A stretch of DNA of 5,690 nt, from contig JAQBNJ010000178.1 of the NCBI GenBank assembly GCA_028288645.1, forward strand, positions 1-5,690, in the 5' to 3' direction. The notes beneath the pieces were generated by a model. It was not told the DNA's origin, ran no database searches, and saw only the letters and a program-made list of their open reading frames with translations. The DNA is from Sediminibacterium sp. (GTDB taxonomy: Bacteria > Bacteroidota > Bacteroidia > Chitinophagales > Chitinophagaceae). Below are positions 1 to 5,238 of the stretch, in pieces. Positions within the stretch are counted from its first letter, which is position 1. Each line of letters opens with the position of its first letter. The translations under genes were made by a program, and so were the position numbers.

Positions 1-542
1 ATATTAAAGATGTGAACCGAAGCGCCATCAGTGGTATCGTAATATCGGGTGTCATGCGGTTTATTTTATTTTTTGCAATACTCGGTGTATTAACACATGG
101 CGCTGTACTTGATCATGACAATCCTCCCGCGAGCGTGTTCCGTTTTGCGGCAGGCGAATTTGGTTTGCGTGTATTTGGTATTGTTTTATGGAGCGCTGCT
201 ATTTCTTCGGTGATCGGCGCTGCATATACTTCTGTTTCTTTTCTCAAAACATTTCATCCGTGGCTGGCAAAACATGAGCGCTTATGTATTTCCATCTTTA
301 TTATTATTTCAACATTGGTGTTTGTATGGATCGGCAAACCGCGGCAGTTATTATTATTGGCGGGAATGGTGAACGGATTGATATTGCCGCTGGCGTTAGC
401 GGTACTGCTGGTTGCCTGTACGAAAACAAAACTCATGAATGGTTACCGTCATCCTGTATGGATGCAGGCCGCAGGTTGGCTTGTGGTAGTGGTAATGGGC
501 TGGATGGGCTGCGTAGCTATTGCGGGTTGGCTGTCTAAATAG
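1..542 (+). CDS. NRAMP-family divalent metal cation transporter, C-terminal part (5' end outside window)
   Basis: This is the C-terminal half of a proton-coupled divalent metal (Mn2+/Fe2+-type) importer of the inner membrane. The frame is open from base 1 (reading I-K-D before V-N-R), so the GTG at 12 is an internal Val codon and not the start. The roughly 179 visible residues contain five hydrophobic segments. Counting from the Val at 12, they lie at about residues 10-30, 52-75, 88-108, 113-137 and 150-173, which correspond to TM7-TM11 of the 11-TM family. The pattern FGIVLWSAAISSVIGAAYTS matches the TM8 region of MntH, and the TKTKLMNG loop matches the SDSKLMG stretch between TM10 and TM11 of E. 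coli MntH. The metal-binding DPGN (TM1) and MPH (TM6) motifs would lie upstream of the window, so the metal preference cannot be judged. Its stop codon overlaps the tail of the convergent mnmH gene by 8 bp. The family call is firm; the subfamily is not resolved. Confidence 0.9.
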   Translation, partial: IKDVNRSAISGIVISGVMRFILFFAILGVLTHGAVLDHDNPPASVFRFAAGEFGLRVFGIVLWSAAISSVIGAAYTSVSFLKTFHPWLAKHERLCISIFIIISTLVFVWIGKPRQLLLLAGMVNGLILPLALAVLLVACTKTKLMNGYRHPVWMQAAGWLVVVVMGWMGCVAIAGWLSK

Positions 543-1626
543 CGGCTTGTTTGGTAAATAACAGCAACTGTTTAGCAGACTCTTCATGTGAAACTGCGTC
601 CAGTTCCAATTTATTAAAAAGAGAAGAAAAATTATCGCGGCCCTGTAAACTTTTCAGGTAAAGTTTATCGTAGTATAGGAGCAGTAGGGCAAAACATCCT
701 TTGATATCATTCTCAACCAGGCAGCCCAACGCTGTTTTAGTCTCAAGCCCGCCCAGCCTTTTTTTAATGCGCATGATCGCATTCATCAATTTTTCTTTTT
801 CAAATTTTCCATAGTGTTCAACAATAAAATTCAAACGCTCTTCAAAAGGAATATTGATAAAATAAATCTGTGAACTACGCATCTGTTTATAAAACGGGGT
901 AGGAATATTTACTTCGCCGATACGCTGGCTCTCATCTTCGACCCAGATAGGCGATGTTGAATAGTTATGACTAACAACGGACAATTCCCTCGCCAGCAAA
1001 TTCTCAAACATCTCCTGCGATGGTTGTGGCAGTTGTCCCAGGTTGCCGAAAGCGGAACCTTTATGGCCCGCTATTTTTTCAAGATCGATCGCCGGCTGTC
1101 GTTTTTTAGTGATCGCGTGCAAAGCTTCTGTTTTGCCGCTGCCGGTATATCCACCAAGAATATTTATAGGGTATTCTTTTTCAAATTGCTGCAATACCCA
1201 TCTGCGGTAAACTTTATATCCGCCAACCAATGTATACACTTTAAATCCATAAAGATCGAGTAGCCATGCTACCCCGGCACTTCGCATCCCGCCTCGCCAG
1301 CAATGAACAATTACCGTTTTACTCTCCCCGGTTTTGACTTTTATCCCGCGTTTGGCGGGGTGACTTTTCACTATCTCCTCAACTTCTTCAACCATCTTTA
1401 CCATCTTCGTTCCAAAGAAACTCAGACCGAGTTTAATGGCTTTCTCCTTGCTTTCCTGCTTGTAAGCAGTGCCCACAATTTTTCTTTCCTCATCAGAAAA
1501 AAGCGGCAGTGAATGTGCACCGGGAATATGGGCATGCGCAAACTCACCGGGACTGCGCACATCAAGCACAGGATATTCCCCCGATAATTGTAAAAATTCA
1601 TCAATACTGAGTTTGCCGATCGCCAT
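535..1626 (-). CDS. mnmH: tRNA 2-selenouridine synthase (MnmH/SelU)
   Basis: This cytoplasmic enzyme acts on the wobble uridine (U34) of tRNAs for Lys, Glu and Gln. It replaces the sulfur of (c)mnm5s2U with selenium from selenophosphate, through a geranylated intermediate. The 363 residues match the family length (E. coli 364). An N-terminal rhodanese domain (about 8-145) carries DVRSPGEF at 22-29 and the catalytic loop HCWRGGMRS, with Cys109. It is followed by a P-loop domain with GGYTGSGKT at 158-166 (Walker A), DLE at 181-183, the family stretch GHKGSAFG at 187-194, and WVEDESQRIG at 228-237. Relative to E. coli, where the catalytic Cys is residue 97, about 12 extra residues lie before Cys109, and the C-terminus is correspondingly shorter. 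The ATG start sits 5 nt behind a perfect TAnnTTTG -7 element. No selD is present in the window, so the selenium supply must be encoded elsewhere or the enzyme may work only as a geranyl-transferase. The stop is TAG. Confidence 0.97.
   Translation of the reverse strand: MAIGKLSIDEFLQLSGEYPVLDVRSPGEFAHAHIPGAHSLPLFSDEERKIVGTAYKQESKEKAIKLGLSFFGTKMVKMVEEVEEIVKSHPAKRGIKVKTGESKTVIVHCWRGGMRSAGVAWLLDLYGFKVYTLVGGYKVYRRWVLQQFEKEYPINILGGYTGSGKTEALHAITKKRQPAIDLEKIAGHKGSAFGNLGQLPQPSQEMFENLLARELSVVSHNYSTSPIWVEDESQRIGEVNIPTPFYKQMRSSQIYFINIPFEERLNFIVEHYGKFEKEKLMNAIMRIKKRLGGLETKTALGCLVENDIKGCFALLLLYYDKLYLKSLQGRDNFSSLFNKLELDAVSHEESAKQLLLFTKQAAI
1335..1368. repeat. Small palindrome flanked by 8-bp direct repeats inside mnmH
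   Basis: TGACTTTT occurs at 1335-1342 and again at 1361-1368, flanking an 18-bp core that contains CCCGC (1345-1349) and its complement GCGGG (1355-1359) around a 5-nt loop. It lies in frame within mnmH and covers roughly residues 87-97, at the point where the protein is about 12 residues longer than E. coli MnmH. The layout resembles a short palindromic element inserted into a surface loop, but chance or ordinary loop variation cannot be excluded from one sequence. Confidence 0.45.
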
Positions 1627-1631
1627 TGGTA

Positions 1632-1639
1632 CAAATGTA
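1632..1639 (-). promoter_or_regulatory. Bacteroidota-type -7 element in front of mnmH
   Basis: On the minus strand the sequence reads TACATTTG, a perfect match to the TAnnTTTG -7 consensus of the Bacteroidota primary sigma factor. Only 5 nt separate it from the ATG of mnmH, so transcription would begin at or within a few bases of the start codon. No good TTTG -33 element is visible at the usual 19-21 nt spacing, but that element is less conserved. Confidence 0.6.
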
Positions 1640-1653
1640 AGTGGAGTTTTTTG

Positions 1654-1661
1654 TAACTTTT
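1654..1661 (+). promoter_or_regulatory. Candidate -7 element in front of the SixA-like gene
   Basis: TAACTTTT differs from TAnnTTTG only in the last base and ends 4 nt before the GTG start at 1666. It would drive the histidine phosphatase gene with almost no leader, mirroring the divergent mnmH promoter 15 bp away. There is no clear -33 element, so this remains tentative. Confidence 0.35.
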
Positions 1662-1665
1662 CGGT

Positions 1666-2154
1666 GTGAAACAGTTATTGATCATACGACACGCCAAAAG
1701 CAGCTGGGCCCTGGTGGGACAGGATGATTTCGACCGTCCCCTGAACGACCGTGGCATGAGAGATGCCCCGATGATGGCGCAAAGGCTGGTAGATAAACAG
1801 ATCGAAATCGAAGCTTTTATTGCGAGCCCTGCAAAACGGGCACTCACCACAGCTAATTTTTTTGCAGAAACCTTCCAGGCAAAAGCGGGAACACTAAAGA
1901 CCATTCAGAAATTATATCATGCGCATCCAGCCATTTTTTATGAAGTGATCGCAACGATAGACGATTCGGTGAATACGGCAGCGATCTTCTCACACAATCC
2001 AGGGATCACCTCATTTGTAAATGAACTCACCAAAACAAAAATCGATAACATGCCCACCTGCGGCATATTTGCCATAAAAGCCGAGACCGATCATTGGAAG
2101 GATTTCTGGCCGGCAAAAAAATCGTTTTGGTTTTTTGATTACCCGAAGCAATAG
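1666..2154 (+). CDS. SixA-like histidine phosphatase (phosphoglycerate mutase-like fold)
   Basis: This is a small cytoplasmic phosphatase of branch 1 of the histidine phosphatase superfamily, 162 residues long (E. coli SixA is 161). The phosphohistidine-forming motif is at the N-terminus: LLIIRHAKSSW, with R8 and H9. DRPLNDRG at 23-30 is the following conserved loop, SPAKRALTTA at 54-63 holds the second phosphate-binding Arg (R58), and FSHNPGI at 108-114 provides the second catalytic His (H110). The start is GTG; the RHAK motif begins seven residues later, which leaves no room for a later start, and no in-frame ATG lies nearby upstream. SixA in E. coli dephosphorylates histidine phosphocarriers, but the substrate in Bacteroidota is not established and the neighbours give no clue. 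The gene is divergent from mnmH (39 bp apart) and convergent with the EamA transporter across a palindromic repeat. Confidence 0.9.
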   Translation: MKQLLIIRHAKSSWALVGQDDFDRPLNDRGMRDAPMMAQRLVDKQIEIEAFIASPAKRALTTANFFAETFQAKAGTLKTIQKLYHAHPAIFYEVIATIDDSVNTAAIFSHNPGITSFVNELTKTKIDNMPTCGIFAIKAETDHWKDFWPAKKSFWFFDYPKQ

Positions 2155-2155
2155 G

Positions 2156-2247
2156 TAAGCGGATGACACGGATCAGACGGATTTTCACTGATTAAATTTG
2201 TAACGTAAAAAATCCGCGAATATCTGTTCAATCCGTGTCATCCGCGT
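2156..2247. repeat. Long imperfect palindromic repeat between convergent genes
   Basis: The outer arms are exact complements of 15 bp (2159-2173 GCGGATGACACGGAT and 2231-2245). Inside them further weaker pairing continues, since both strands carry degenerate ACGGAT/ACTGATT and CAGAT/GCGGATT units read in the same order. The whole resembles the 'ATCCGTGTCATCCGCG'-type repeats that I recall as scattered in Bacteroidota genomes; this needs a genome search. It could act as a bidirectional terminator or transcript-end stabiliser for the converging phosphatase and transporter genes. The right arm also encodes the last residues (DDTD) of the transporter. A related half-copy lies at 5237-5253. Confidence 0.75.
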
Positions 2248-3136
2248 TGCTATTTCGTTTCTTAACATTCGCCAGGTAAACACCCGAAAAGATCAGGATA
2301 GCAGCCACTAATTTCACCAAACTAAAATGTTCTCCCGCAAAAATGACCGCGATCACTGCCGCGAAAACCGGCTGCGTATAAATGTATGCACCTGTTGCGG
2401 ATGCGCCGATAATAGAGATACCATATACATTCAGCAGGTACGCAAGAAAGGTAGCGCCTACTGCAATAACCCCCAGGGCTATCCAATGCGAAAGATCGAA
2501 TGCACTCCAGTTGGTTGATAAAAATTCCTGCATGCCAAATGGTAAAATAACCACTGAACCGAATGTAAAGATCCATCGCAATACCTGGATACCGCTGTAT
2601 GTTTTCATCAATGGCCTCACCAACACCAGATAAAACGAATAGGAGATCGCGTTGATGAGTACCATGATATCACCCAGGAGAAGATCTTCACCGGAATGAA
2701 CACTGTCTTTTAACAAGATCAACATAGCTGCGCCGCCAACACCTAACACAAGACCGGCAAATTTCATCCATGTAAAACCTTCTCTTAATAACCATGCGGC
2801 GATAATGGTAATAAAAATAGGTGTAGCGAGAGATAAGAGTGCGCTATGGATAGGCGTAGTAAGCGAAACACCTTTAATAAAAAATATCTGGTTGATCACC
2901 ACACCTGTTAACGCGCACAAAAGAAAACGGGGAATATGTTGCTTCTGAATTTTTACCTTGGCCGGTTTGAAAAGAAACAGGAACCAGAAAAGCCCCAGGC
3001 TCACCAAAATCCTTACAACGTTTAGTGCAAAAGGATGCAGGAAAGATGGGGTAACATATTTTACTATTGCATAGTTGGCCCCAAAAATAAAATTAGCGCC
3101 GAGTACAGCGGTATGTGCTTTGGTGTTTTTTGTCAT
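2228..3136 (-). CDS. EamA/DMT-superfamily 10-TM transporter
   Basis: This is an inner-membrane permease of the drug/metabolite transporter superfamily, probably an exporter of metabolites or amino acids; the substrate cannot be read from sequence. The 302 residues are the normal length and hold two homologous EamA halves. Half 1 ends with the stretch at 99-138, containing ATPIFITIIAAWLLREG and LGVGGAAML. Half 2 ends at 247-290, with YTQPVFAAVIAVIFAGE and AAILIFSGVYLAN. The repeated P-x-F plus glutamate signature is typical of the family. TM1 begins at about residue 9, and the C-terminal tail (KKRNSNADDTD) is short and polar. The final codons and the TGA stop lie in a dispersed palindromic repeat, so the last four or five residues are probably repeat-derived. 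The ATG sits 8 nt behind a perfect -7 element. The gene lies 58 nt downstream of the glycosyltransferase on the same strand, separated by an inverted repeat, and likely has its own promoter. Confidence 0.93.
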   Translation of the reverse strand: MTKNTKAHTAVLGANFIFGANYAIVKYVTPSFLHPFALNVVRILVSLGLFWFLFLFKPAKVKIQKQHIPRFLLCALTGVVINQIFFIKGVSLTTPIHSALLSLATPIFITIIAAWLLREGFTWMKFAGLVLGVGGAAMLILLKDSVHSGEDLLLGDIMVLINAISYSFYLVLVRPLMKTYSGIQVLRWIFTFGSVVILPFGMQEFLSTNWSAFDLSHWIALGVIAVGATFLAYLLNVYGISIIGASATGAYIYTQPVFAAVIAVIFAGEHFSLVKLVAAILIFSGVYLANVKKRNSNADDTD

Positions 3137-3144
3137 TGATGGCT

Positions 3145-3152
3145 CAAAAGTA
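3145..3152 (-). promoter_or_regulatory. Bacteroidota-type -7 element in front of the EamA transporter gene
   Basis: The minus strand reads TACTTTTG, a perfect TAnnTTTG match, with 8 nt between it and the ATG at 3136. A very short 5' leader is implied. No convincing -33 TTTG lies at 19-21 nt; that position falls inside the upstream inverted repeat. Confidence 0.55.
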
Positions 3153-3161
3153 CTTAACCCG

Positions 3162-3192
3162 ACTTTTGGAAAGTTCTAAACTTTCCAAAAGT
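3162..3192. repeat. Perfect 14-bp inverted repeat with nested half-palindromes
   Basis: ACTTTTGGAAAGTT (3162-3175) and AACTTTCCAAAAGT (3179-3192) are exact complements around a 3-nt spacer. Each arm is itself a small palindrome (ACTTT-TGG-AAAGT and ACTTT-CCA-AAAGT), so one long hairpin or two short ones could form. It starts 2 nt after the glycosyltransferase stop codon, just upstream of the transporter promoter. The stem is AT-rich and no T-run follows on either strand, so it is not a textbook intrinsic terminator. A transcript-end structure, a protein-binding site or a dispersed repeat are all possible. Confidence 0.8.
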
Positions 3193-3194
3193 TA

Positions 3195-4280
3195 TTAAAC
3201 AGAGGCTTTCAGCAGATCAGTGATCGCGTCTCCATCAAACCCTTTCAACCGAGGTATCTTATATGGAAAATCTTTTGCTTTCTCAATGATCTCAACACAA
3301 TTGAAATCATCCTGCTCCACACTCATACAAATATGATCAGCGTTTAATTTTTTTGCGAGGTATTCCTGCTCGGTTTGTCCCGGTGTAGGGATGAGTATGG
3401 CTTTTTTCTGAAGTGATAACAGTTCCATCACCGTTGTATAACCGCTCCGGCTGATGATGTATTCGCTTTGCAGGATGGCTTCCTGTAATTCATCCCCCGG
3501 TAAATGATTTTTTATCTCGATATGATGAGAAGTATGAACAACATCGTTACTTCCCGGTTTTCCTCTCACCAATAAAATCTTTCGCTGCACTGAAGAAAAG
3601 CCTGCAAGTAATTTCTCCTCCAATAAAGTTCTTTGCGGTTCGGGCCCTGATAAGAGTATGCAGTAATCATATTTTTTTTCAGCGGTCCTTAATTGAAAAC
3701 GCGAAAGCAACCCGATGAAATGAACCTTCGTACTTGGTAATATTGCAGGATGTGAAAGAACGCCTGCTGCATTTACATCACCGGCAACATCGGGTACCCA
3801 GCAACTATTGTATTGGTTGATATAACGGTAATTGATCCCTTGCAGCACTTTTTCCAACCATACGAAAGGTGCTTTGATGGTGAGTTGGTGTGTAATAAAA
3901 ATGCAGGGAATCTTTTTGGATGATAAACCATAGCGGTTGTCGGAAATTACCAGGTCGATATGATGTTCATCGATAACGGAATCCAGCCAGCGATACTCCT
4001 GTTTGATGGTTCTTTGTAAACGCGGCAGCTGTGCAAGAAGTGTAAAAGCCAGGCCCAATTTGCTTTTGCTATAGCGCACACGGTAACCTGTAAGGGGTAA
4101 AATGATCAGCGAAGGAAACTCGGTTTGTAAAAGATGCGCCTGTGAACCTTCGGCTGCGGCGATCACCTGGTACCCATTGGCAATCAATGCCCTGATGATG
4201 GGAATACAGCGGGTGGCATGGCCCAGGCCCCAGTCCAGCGGGGCGATCAGGATCTTTTGTATGTTAAAATTCGGTAGCAA
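3195..4280 (-). CDS. GT-B fold glycosyltransferase, MurG/GT28-like
   Basis: This 361-residue protein is a probable nucleotide-sugar-dependent glycosyltransferase acting at the cytoplasmic membrane face. The N-terminal domain opens with ILIAPLDWGLGHATR (10-24), the glycine-rich acceptor-side loop typical of MurG relatives, and has SDNRYG at 113-118. The C-terminal donor-binding domain has LLSGPEPQR at 209-217, IISRSGYTTVMELL at 275-288 with Glu286, and the GT28-like IPTPGQTEQEYLA at 297-309. There is no signal peptide or TM segment, so membrane association would be peripheral. MurG itself is unlikely, because the gene is not in a cell-wall cluster and the loop motifs differ; the donor and acceptor are unknown. 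The start is TTG at 4280: there is no in-frame ATG or GTG before the conserved N-terminus, and an in-frame stop lies 12 nt upstream (4293-4295). It is divergent from the small lipoprotein gene, with 51 bp between them. Confidence 0.88.
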   Translation of the reverse strand: MLPNFNIQKILIAPLDWGLGHATRCIPIIRALIANGYQVIAAAEGSQAHLLQTEFPSLIILPLTGYRVRYSKSKLGLAFTLLAQLPRLQRTIKQEYRWLDSVIDEHHIDLVISDNRYGLSSKKIPCIFITHQLTIKAPFVWLEKVLQGINYRYINQYNSCWVPDVAGDVNAAGVLSHPAILPSTKVHFIGLLSRFQLRTAEKKYDYCILLSGPEPQRTLLEEKLLAGFSSVQRKILLVRGKPGSNDVVHTSHHIEIKNHLPGDELQEAILQSEYIISRSGYTTVMELLSLQKKAILIPTPGQTEQEYLAKKLNADHICMSVEQDDFNCVEIIEKAKDFPYKIPRLKGFDGDAITDLLKASV

Positions 4281-4292
4281 TTCAGTGGTTTC

Positions 4293-4304
4293 TTAACCGG
4301 TTAA
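4293..4304. promoter_or_regulatory. Perfect 12-bp palindrome between divergent genes, candidate operator
   Basis: TTAACCGGTTAA is perfectly symmetrical and lies 12 nt upstream of the glycosyltransferase TTG and 27 nt upstream of the lipoprotein ATG. A second partial unit, AACCG at 4304-4308, follows directly. The position suits a dimeric regulator controlling both genes, but no regulator is encoded next to it. Confidence 0.4.
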
Positions 4305-4331
4305 ACCGTAAAGTAGTAATTTAGCCCTGAT

Positions 4332-4454
4332 ATGAAACTGAAAATAAACCAAATAATCGTTTTGTTGTTACTGGTTACCATGATGGGCAGCTCCTGTGGT
4401 GTTTTTAAAAAGAACCACGGAACAAAATTCTGCGGCTGCCCCAATAATAAATAA
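4332..4454 (+). CDS. Small predicted lipoprotein (40 aa)
   Basis: The 40-residue frame begins with a classic lipoprotein signal: positive residues (MKLK), a hydrophobic core IIVLLLLVTMM, and a lipobox-like GSSC with the lipidated Cys at residue 22. The mature part is only 19 residues, basic, and ends with a CGCP motif (Cys34 and Cys36). The ATG is well placed, with a TAATTTAG -7-like element (4317-4324, one mismatch to TAnnTTTG) 7 nt upstream. I do not know a function. Very small lipoproteins with a terminal CxCP occur in Bacteroidota as far as I recall, but a search is needed. It is probably transcribed together with the 82-residue gene that starts 17 nt after its stop. Expression is inferred only from the signal peptide and context. 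Confidence 0.72.
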   Translation: MKLKINQIIVLLLLVTMMGSSCGVFKKNHGTKFCGCPNNK

Positions 4455-4471
4455 GTGTAAAACCTTCGCGT

Positions 4472-4720
4472 ATGAATGATGTGAACAGGGATTTACTGGT
4501 GTTATCAGATACTGCGCACTTCAGCCCCGAACAGCTGGAACGTGAGCTGGCATTCCTGAATACACTCCTGTTTCATATCGAAAACTGGGAAACCTTCTCC
4601 ATTGCCAACGAAGTCATCGATATTAACCGCCGCAGGATCGTGCGCGATAGTTTTTTGATACAAAAGATCTTGACGAAAAAAGAAGTGAAGGCGTTTGTGT
4701 TTACGTGCAATAAAAATTAA
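4472..4720 (+). CDS. Hypothetical protein, 82 aa, downstream of the small lipoprotein
   Basis: I do not recognise this protein. It is small and soluble, with no signal peptide or membrane segment. Residues 18-41 (SPEQLERELAFLNTLLFHIE) look like one long amphipathic helix, followed by a short loop and a basic stretch (INRRRIVRDS, about 51-60), then a second probable helix ending in a Lys-rich, hydrophobic tail (KKEVKAFVFTCNKN). The ATG at 4472 follows the lipoprotein stop by 17 nt with no room for a promoter, so the two are probably one transcription unit. There is no clear Shine-Dalgarno sequence, as is usual in this phylum. The codon pattern and a plausible hydrophilic/hydrophobic alternation support a real gene, and no competing frame covers the region. 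Confidence 0.7.
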   Translation: MNDVNRDLLVLSDTAHFSPEQLERELAFLNTLLFHIENWETFSIANEVIDINRRRIVRDSFLIQKILTKKEVKAFVFTCNKN

Positions 4721-4735
4721 TCCCGTTTTTTAAGT

Positions 4736-4750
4736 TCCGCCGGAGGCGGA
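4736..4750. repeat. Short GC-rich palindrome (TCCGCC-GGA-GGCGGA)
   Basis: Six-base arms pair around a GGA loop, 15 nt after the stop of the 82-residue gene and behind a short T-run (4725-4731). It could be a transcript-end hairpin. Its GGA loop and GC-rich arms resemble the next palindrome, which suggests a related dispersed repeat. Confidence 0.55.
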
Positions 4751-4759
4751 TGGATACGC

Positions 4760-4783
4760 GTCACTCGGCTGGAGCCGAGCGAC
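4760..4783. repeat. Second GC-rich palindrome (CTCGGC-TGGA-GCCGAG)
   Basis: The arms CTCGGCT (4764-4770) and AGCCGAG (4773-4779) are exact complements. Allowing one A/C mismatch, the stem extends outwards by three pairs (GTC with GAC). It sits between convergent genes and may end transcripts from either side. Confidence 0.6.
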
Positions 4784-4789
4784 TAATTC

Positions 4790-4822
4790 CTTTGCGCCTT
4801 TGCTACTTTGCGCCTTTGCGTG
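4790..4822. repeat. Tandem 'CTTTGCGCCTTTGC' direct repeat
   Basis: The 14-mer CTTTGCGCCTTTGC occurs at 4790-4803 and identically at 4806-4819, a period of 16 bp, with TTTGCG sub-units inside. It ends 8 bp before the VOC gene's stop codon. The reverse strand reads as the CACGCAAAGGCGCAAAG-type repeat that I recall from many environmental genomes. Two units are too few and too short for CRISPR. Confidence 0.7.
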
Positions 4823-4830
4823 AAACTTTT

Positions 4831-5238
4831 TCAACCTTTGGCGTTCTCATAATTCAACAACCAATGATTCCCATACCTATCAACCAAATCCCCAAACAAC
4901 GCGCCCCAGAAAGTATTTTCCAGAGGATGTGTTGCTTCACCGCCTGCTGATAATTTTGCATAATAATTCCTGATCTCTTCTTCAGTGCTGCAATTGAGTA
5001 CCATTCCAACGTTGTTCCCTTTGATCATTCCCTGTTCGCATACCATATCAGTTCCCATTAACACCCACGCGTCATTGGTAAGGCTTGAATGCATGATGCA
5101 TTCTTTCATTTGTTCCGGCATCTTATCTGCCATCGGTGAATCACCAACGGTTTGCAATACAAGTTCACCGCCCAAACAATCTTTGTAAAAATGCATGGCT
5201 TCACGGCAATTGCCGTTGAAGGTGAGGTAAGAATTCAT
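4831..5238 (-). CDS. VOC-superfamily (glyoxalase/PhnB-like) protein
   Basis: This is a small cytoplasmic protein with the paired beta-alpha-beta-beta-beta fold of the vicinal oxygen chelate superfamily, in the PhnB-like subgroup whose biochemical role is mostly unknown. From the chosen start it has 135 residues, the usual length. N-terminal half: YLTFNGNCREAMHFYKDCLG (4-23) followed by the GELVLQTVGD strand. C-terminal half: STEEEIRNYYAKLSAGGEAT (84-103) and DRYGNHWLLNY at 120-130. The ATG at 5238 is preferred because the family begins directly with a MxxYLTFNG-type segment. In-frame ATGs further upstream (5247 and 5295) would add a stretch partly made of repeat sequence (QTQMTQ). The start codon lies within a half-copy of a dispersed repeat. 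The gene is divergent from the GlxA-type regulator, which makes it a possible target of that regulator (inference only). Confidence 0.9.
   Translation of the reverse strand: MNSYLTFNGNCREAMHFYKDCLGGELVLQTVGDSPMADKMPEQMKECIMHSSLTNDAWVLMGTDMVCEQGMIKGNNVGMVLNCSTEEEIRNYYAKLSAGGEATHPLENTFWGALFGDLVDRYGNHWLLNYENAKG

Noticed and set aside
12..542. GTG at position 12 as the start of a complete 176-residue membrane protein
   Set aside because: The frame is open to the window edge, and the protein aligns to the second half of NRAMP transporters, so this is a cut gene and not a short one.
1422..1904. 160-codon open frame on the minus strand across the SixA-like gene and the start of mnmH
   Set aside because: It overlaps two well-supported genes in other frames and its translation shows no family features.
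2156..2247. Insertion sequence remnant with terminal inverted repeats
   Set aside because: There is no transposase or target-site duplication, and the arms fit a dispersed palindromic repeat better.
3162..3192. Standard rho-independent terminator
   Set aside because: The stem is perfect, but AT-rich and without a T-run on either strand, so it was listed as a repeat instead.
4790..4822. Possible CRISPR array
   Set aside because: There are only two 14-bp units with a 2-bp gap and no spacer-sized intervals or cas genes.
4750..4950. 66-codon plus-strand frame starting in the repeat region
   Set aside because: Its first part is made of repeats and the rest is antisense to the VOC gene, so it is not a credible protein.
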